8,483 nucleotides of DNA from 38-11 sp927435965 (lineage in GTDB: Bacteria; Bacillota; Clostridia; Tissierellales; Dethiosulfatibacteraceae). This document shows, piece by piece, positions 4,707-8,483 of this stretch (within the stretch, counting starts at the first letter, position 1; the number at the start of each line of letters is the position of its first letter). Position numbers and translations under genes: made by a program. Location of the stretch: positions 1 to 8,483 of the forward strand of contig CAKMKB010000115.1 of assembly GCA_927435965.1 (NCBI GenBank). The letters are read 5' to 3'. A model generated the notes under the pieces. That model made no database searches and was not told the DNA's origin. It saw only the letters and a list, made by a program, of their open reading frames with translations.

Positions 4707-6026
4707 ATGAACTTATATGAAAAAATTAAAAACAGAGAAGAAAAAATTTCACTTGTAGGTCTTGGATATGTTGGTATGCCTATAGCAGTTTCTTTTGCTA
4801 GAAAAGTTGATGTTATTGGATTTGATATCAGCGAAGAAAAAGTTGAACTTTACAAAAAAGGGATTGATCCAACTAAAGAAGTTGGAGATGATGTGATAAA
4901 AAAGACAACAGTTGAATTTACTTCAGATGAGACGAAACTAAAGAAAGCTAAGTTTCATATCGTTGCTGTGCCCACTCCTGTGAACGCTGATCATACACCA
5001 GATTTAAGACCAGTTGAATCTGCTAGTAGAACTGTTGGTAAAAACTTGACTAAGGGTTCTATTGTTGTATTTGAATCTACAGTATATCCAGGTGTTACAG
5101 AAGAAATCTGTATACCTATCCTTGAAAAAGAATCAGGTATGAAGTGCGGAGTAGATTTTAAAGTTGGATACTCACCTGAAAGAATCAACCCTGGTGATAA
5201 GGTACATAGATTAGAGACAATAGTTAAAGTAGTAGCTGGTATGGATGAAGAATCCCTTGATAATATTGCAAAAGTGTATGAGCTAGTAGTAGATGCTGGA
5301 GTACATAGAGCTGAATCCATAAAAGTTGCAGAGGCCGCAAAGGTAATTGAGAACTCTCAAAGAGATATCAATATTGCATTTATGAATGAACTATCCATCA
5401 TTTTCAATAAGATGGGAATCGATACAAAAGCAGTCCTTAAAGCTGCAGGAACTAAGTGGAACTTCCTGAAATTTTACCCAGGTCTTGTAGGAGGCCATTG
5501 TATAGGTGTAGATCCATATTATTTGACTTATAAAGCTGAGCAACTGGGATACCATTCACAAATTATTCTTTCAGGTAGAAGAATTAATGATGATATGGGA
5601 AGGTATGTAGTCGAGAATTTGATTAAAAATCTTATAAAAGCAGATGTTCCAGTTAAGGATGCAAAAGTAGCAATTTTAGGGTTTACATTTAAAGAAAACT
5701 GCCCTGACACTAGAAATACAAGAGTTATTGATATCGTGAATGAACTCAAGGAATATGGAATTAAACCTATGATTGCAGATCCAGAAGCTGATGTTGATGA
5801 GGCTAAGCATGGATATGGAATTGTGTTTGACTCAATAGATGATATTAAAGGTATGGATGCTGTAGTTGTTGCTGTTGGTCATGATCAATTCTTAGAATTC
5901 ACTCAAGAAGACTTTAATAAAATGTTCAAAGAGAGCTCAAACGAGAACAAGGTATTGCTTGATATTAAAGGAATCTTAGATAGAAAAGAGTATGAAGCAG
6001 TAGGTTATAAATACTGGAGATTGTAA
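4707..6026 (+). CDS. tviB: TviB/WbpA-like UDP-HexNAc 6-dehydrogenase
   Basis: This nucleotide-sugar dehydrogenase of 439 residues performs the NAD-dependent two-step oxidation of C6 of UDP-GlcNAc (or UDP-GalNAc) to the uronic acid. It carries the N-terminal NAD motif GLGYVGMPIA (18-27), VAVPTPV (86-92), ESTVYPGVTEE (123-133), SPERINPGDK (156-165), and AAKVIENSQRD (210-220) with conserved Lys212 and Asn216. GGHCIGVDPYYL (262-273) contains the catalytic Cys265, and the C-terminal domain has GFTFKENCPDTRNTR. The SPERINPGDK and KVIENSQRDINIAF wording is typical of the N-acetylhexosamine-specific (TviB/WbpA/WbpO/CapL) branch rather than UDP-glucose 6-dehydrogenases. AAGGGG (4693-4698) gives an 8-base spacing to the ATG. 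With the next gene it forms the classic UDP-GalNAcA pair. Whether GlcNAc or GalNAc is oxidised first cannot be read from sequence. Confidence 0.93.
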   Translation: MNLYEKIKNREEKISLVGLGYVGMPIAVSFARKVDVIGFDISEEKVELYKKGIDPTKEVGDDVIKKTTVEFTSDETKLKKAKFHIVAVPTPVNADHTPDLRPVESASRTVGKNLTKGSIVVFESTVYPGVTEEICIPILEKESGMKCGVDFKVGYSPERINPGDKVHRLETIVKVVAGMDEESLDNIAKVYELVVDAGVHRAESIKVAEAAKVIENSQRDINIAFMNELSIIFNKMGIDTKAVLKAAGTKWNFLKFYPGLVGGHCIGVDPYYLTYKAEQLGYHSQIILSGRRINDDMGRYVVENLIKNLIKADVPVKDAKVAILGFTFKENCPDTRNTRVIDIVNELKEYGIKPMIADPEADVDEAKHGYGIVFDSIDDIKGMDAVVVAVGHDQFLEFTQEDFNKMFKESSNENKVLLDIKGILDRKEYEAVGYKYWRL

Positions 6027-6044
6027 GGAAAGGTAGTGTTTATC

Positions 6045-7019
6045 ATGGGTTATGAAAATATAACGTTTGAAGAAGATAGTGTATTTCTTGTAACAGGTGG
6101 AGCTGGGTTCATTGGTTCAAATCTGTGCGAAGTTTTGTTAGATAAGGGTTATAAGGTCAGATGTCTTGATAACCTTTCAAATGGGAAGCAAGCTAATGTA
6201 GATTTGTTTATTAATAATTCAAACTATACATTCATTAAAGGTGACATTAGAGATCTAGATACTTGCATGAAAGCTTGTGAGGGTGTTGATTATGTACTTA
6301 ATCAAGCAGCTTGGGGAAGTGTACCAAGAAGTATTGAGATGCCATTATTGTATGAAGAGATAAACATCAGAGGAACCCTGAATATGATGGAAGCGGCTAG
6401 ACAAAACGGAGTTAAGAAATTTGTCTATGCATCTAGCTCCTCTGTATATGGTGATGAACCAAATCTTCCAAAACAAGAGGGCAGAGAAGGTAATTTACTT
6501 TCACCATATGCTTTAACTAAAATGGTTGATGAAGAGTACGGAAAGCTTTATTCAAAATTATATGGATTAGATACTTATGGATTAAGATACTTTAATGTTT
6601 TTGGAAGAAGACAAGATCCAAACGGAGCTTATGCTGCAGTTATTCCAAAGTTCATCAAACAGCTTCTTAATGATGAACATCCAACAATTAACGGCGATGG
6701 AAAGCAAAGTAGAGATTTTACTTACATTGAAAATGTGATTGAAGCCAATCTTAAAGCATGCAAAGCACCATCTGAAGTTGCAGGTGAAGCTTTCAACATT
6801 GCATTTGGTGGAAGAGAATATCTAATAGATGTATATAATTCTCTATGTAAAGCACTTGGAAAAGAGATTGAACCAATCTTTGGACCAGATAGAAAAGGCG
6901 ACATAAAGCACAGTAATGCTGATATCAATAAAGCTAAAGAGATGATTGACTATAATCCGAGTTGGAGTTTTGAAAGAGGAATTGATGCAGCAATAGAATG
7001 GTACAGGGAGAATTTGTGA
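6045..7019 (+). CDS. tviC: TviC/WbpP-like UDP-HexNAc 4-epimerase
   Basis: This short-chain (extended SDR) epimerase of 324 residues interconverts UDP-GlcNAc/UDP-GalNAc or their uronic acids at C4. It has the NAD motif TGGAGFIGSNL (17-27), SSSSVYGDE (130-138), the catalytic pair Tyr155 and Lys159 in YALTK, and LRYFNVFGRRQDPNGAYAAVIPKF. The stretch LNQAAWGSVPRSIEMPLLYEEINI (85-108) is characteristic of the WbpP/TviC/Gne group-3 epimerases that prefer N-acetylated sugars. I chose ATG 6045 over the in-frame GTG at 6036. It gives an N-terminus beginning with Met-Gly-Tyr-Glu, like the family, and the AAGGAAAGG run at 6025-6033 is far enough upstream; GTG adds three residues. It follows the dehydrogenase by 18 bases and presumably works with it. 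Confidence 0.92.
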   Translation: MGYENITFEEDSVFLVTGGAGFIGSNLCEVLLDKGYKVRCLDNLSNGKQANVDLFINNSNYTFIKGDIRDLDTCMKACEGVDYVLNQAAWGSVPRSIEMPLLYEEINIRGTLNMMEAARQNGVKKFVYASSSSVYGDEPNLPKQEGREGNLLSPYALTKMVDEEYGKLYSKLYGLDTYGLRYFNVFGRRQDPNGAYAAVIPKFIKQLLNDEHPTINGDGKQSRDFTYIENVIEANLKACKAPSEVAGEAFNIAFGGREYLIDVYNSLCKALGKEIEPIFGPDRKGDIKHSNADINKAKEMIDYNPSWSFERGIDAAIEWYRENL

Positions 7020-7020
7020 T

Positions 7021-8196
7021 ATGTCAAAAGGTACAATTCTATATGTAGGTGGTTTTGAACTGCCAGATAAAAATGCAGCAGCTCATAGGGTACTTAGTAA
7101 TGGGAAAATTTTTAGAGAGTTAGGGTATAAAGTTGTTTTTATAGACGTCGATAAATCCTTGCAATATGATTCAGATATTTTAACTACTAACAAAGATGTT
7201 CAAGGCTTTGAATGTTGGTCACTAAGTTATCCGAAAAGGACAAATGAGTGGATAAGCTTTTTATCAAGCATTAATTATTTAAATCAAATGGAAGAAATAT
7301 ATAAGGATATTAAATTGATAATTGCGTATAACTACCCAGCAATAGCGCTGTACAATCTTAAAAAATATGGTATTAAGAATGATATTAAGGTCATAGCTGA
7401 CTGTACAGAGTGGTATTCTACAAAAGGATCAAATCTTGTTTTTAAGGTCATAAAAGGTCTAGATTCATTCTATAGGATGAGAATCATTCAAAAAAAGTTA
7501 GATGGATTAATAGTAATAAGTAAATATTTGGAGAATTATTATAGTAATTTAAAAAATGTTGTTAGGATACCACCGTTAGTAGACATAAATGAAGAAAAAT
7601 GGAATATTAGCAAACAGGAATTAAGAGATAGCTTTGATGATAGGTTGCGTCTTGTATACTCTGGGAGCCCGGGGAAAATCAAAGATAAGATAGCAAATAT
7701 AATTGATGCACTATACGAGTTAAGGGAATTTTATAATTATCAAATGATTATTGTTGGCATAAGCAAAAATCAATTTATTGATAATCATCCAAGTTACCAA
7801 GAGAAGGTTGAGGCTTTGGATAATAGAGTGAGCTTTGTTGGTAGAGTATCGCATGAACAAAGCTTAATAGAGCTGAAAAATGCAGATTACAGCATATTTA
7901 TTAGGGACAAATCCAGACTTACTATGGCGGGATTTCCAACAAAGTTCGTAGAAAGCATCACTTGCTCAACGCCTGTTATAACTAGTGACTCAAGTGACAT
8001 CAAAGAGTATCTTCCGGATGAGACATATGGGCTTTTACTTAAAGATAGTACAGCAGATAGTTTAAAAGAGGTATTAGGCATCATTCTAAAAAATTTTAAT
8101 ATGAAAAACAGGCCGCATAAGATGAATAGTAAAATGTTCCATTATAGTGAATACCGTGAGTTAATGGACAGGATGTTATCAAATGTAATGCAATAA
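7021..8196 (+). CDS. GT4-like glycosyltransferase with atypical EX7E motif
   Basis: This is a 391-residue predicted GT-B glycosyltransferase. The N-terminus, ILYVGGFELPDKNAAAHRV, fits a GT4-type acceptor domain. The C-terminal half has LVYSGSPGKIKDKI (211-224), VSFVGRVSHEQSLIELKNADY (270-290) and AGFPTKFVESITCSTPVITSD (303-323), the nucleotide-binding region. Glu311 is the second acidic residue of the usual EX7E motif, but the position eight residues before is Ala303, so only the KFxE half is kept. Some polysaccharide GT4 enzymes show this pattern. Donor and acceptor are unknown; a hexosaminuronic acid from the preceding pair is a reasonable guess. AGGGAG (7005-7010) precedes the ATG at 7021, one base after the upstream TGA. 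Codon use is AT-richer than in the first genes. The last 30 codons lie in the left arm of the right-end inverted repeat but read normally. Confidence 0.82.
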   Translation: MSKGTILYVGGFELPDKNAAAHRVLSNGKIFRELGYKVVFIDVDKSLQYDSDILTTNKDVQGFECWSLSYPKRTNEWISFLSSINYLNQMEEIYKDIKLIIAYNYPAIALYNLKKYGIKNDIKVIADCTEWYSTKGSNLVFKVIKGLDSFYRMRIIQKKLDGLIVISKYLENYYSNLKNVVRIPPLVDINEEKWNISKQELRDSFDDRLRLVYSGSPGKIKDKIANIIDALYELREFYNYQMIIVGISKNQFIDNHPSYQEKVEALDNRVSFVGRVSHEQSLIELKNADYSIFIRDKSRLTMAGFPTKFVESITCSTPVITSDSSDIKEYLPDETYGLLLKDSTADSLKEVLGIILKNFNMKNRPHKMNSKMFHYSEYRELMDRMLSNVMQ

Positions 8197-8483
8197 GAGA
8201 ATTTGGAGATGAAAATATGTTCAAAAACAAAATATTACTTATAACAGGTGGAACTGGATCTTTTGGAAATGCTGTCATGAAAAGGTTTCTGGATACAGAT
8301 ATAAAAGAAATTCGTATATTTTCACGTGATGAAAAGAAACAGGATGACATGAGAAAGCTTTACAAGAACATATTTTCATCTCCAAATTCTCTTATTGCAT
8401 TACATTTGATAACATCCTGTCCATTAACTCACGGTATTCACTATAATGGAACATTTTACTATTCATCTTATGCGGCCTGTTTT
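8105..8483. repeat. Terminal fold-back inverted repeat (arms 8105-8222 / 8366-8483)
   Basis: The last 118 bases are an exact reverse complement of 8105-8222, separated by 143 bases (8223-8365), and the match runs to the last base. The left arm is the natural 3' end of the glycosyltransferase, the intergenic gap and the first two codons of the capE-like gene. The right arm interrupts that conserved gene at its codon 50. A perfect fold-back at a sequence end that breaks a conserved protein is typical of whole-genome-amplification chimeras or assembly errors. Confidence 0.95.
8217..8483 (+). CDS. capE: CapE/FnlA-like UDP-GlcNAc 4,6-dehydratase/5-epimerase, 5' part only
   Basis: This gene starts at ATG 8217 with GGAG (8205-8208) 8 bases upstream. 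Residues 1-51 give a clear NAD-binding SDR start: LLITGGTGSFGNAVMKRFLDTD (7-28), then EIRIFSRDEKKQDDMRKLYKN (31-51). This is near-diagnostic of the inverting CapE/FnlA/WbjB dehydratase/5-epimerase. That enzyme converts UDP-GlcNAc to the first UDP-4-keto intermediate on the way to UDP-L-FucNAc (with CapF and CapG). After about residue 50 the family should continue with a KxKFYIGDVRD-like segment. Instead, from 8366, the sequence is the reverse complement of 8105-8222. The frame stays open by chance to the window end. Only 8217 to about 8365 should be treated as genuine coding sequence; the remainder is probably an artefact. Confidence 0.85.
   Translation, partial: MFKNKILLITGGTGSFGNAVMKRFLDTDIKEIRIFSRDEKKQDDMRKLYKNIFSSPNSLIALHLITSCPLTHGIHYNGTFYYSSYAACF

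Noticed and set aside
8096..8350. Antisense ORF at the right end (- strand)
   Set aside because: It lies across the end of the glycosyltransferase and the start of the capE-like gene in the wrong strand and reflects the inverted repeat, with no RBS or recognisable domain.
1..8483. Linear replicon with hairpin telomeres, because both ends carry inverted repeats
   Set aside because: The two ends are unrelated in sequence, have 55-143 base unpaired centres, and the right one interrupts a conserved gene; there are no replication or telomere-resolvase genes.

Overview
The window is low-GC DNA (clearly below 40% G+C by eye) with AT-rich codon choice and strong AGGAGG-type ribosome binding sites. 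This suggests a Bacillota genome, most plausibly a gut or rumen Clostridia/Lachnospiraceae-type bacterium; that placement is inference. All protein genes lie on the + strand and form one tightly packed surface-polysaccharide or glycoconjugate operon, with gaps of 50 bp or less and one stop/start overlap.

Layout. Positions 1-300 hold a long inverted repeat (arms 2-86 and 142-226), a short palindrome (86-110), and a possible 48-residue ORF with a good ribosome binding site (148-294). Positions 336-930 hold no recognisable gene. They carry an array of six diverged tandem units with a period near 103 bp, each opening with CGACGTGAGTAT and containing nested hairpins. Positions 931-1157 are an untranslated leader. 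From 1158 the operon runs: PglE-like aminotransferase, PglC-like initiating phosphoglycosyl transferase, PglD-like acetyltransferase, PglA-like GT4 glycosyltransferase, TviB/WbpA-like UDP-HexNAc 6-dehydrogenase, TviC/WbpP-like UDP-HexNAc 4-epimerase, a second GT4-like glycosyltransferase, and the start of a CapE/FnlA-like UDP-GlcNAc 4,6-dehydratase/5-epimerase.

How the genes fit together. The first four resemble the Campylobacter bacillosamine module. An amino group is put on a UDP-4-keto sugar and acetylated to UDP-diNAcBac. The sugar-phosphate is then loaded on undecaprenyl phosphate, and a GT4 enzyme adds the next sugar. The 4,6-dehydratase of that pathway (PglF type) is absent here and must be encoded elsewhere. 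The dehydrogenase/epimerase pair would supply UDP-GlcNAcA/UDP-GalNAcA. The truncated last gene would open the UDP-L-FucNAc (CapE-F-G) or a related branch. No flippase, polymerase or chain-length regulator is in the window.

Cautions. Both ends of the window fold back on themselves. The last 118 bases are an exact reverse complement of 8105-8222 and break a conserved coding sequence at the join, so they are most likely an amplification or assembly artefact. The left inverted repeat may be the same kind of artefact, but it contains two mismatches and is less certain. The most unusual genuine feature is the structured repeat array upstream of the operon.
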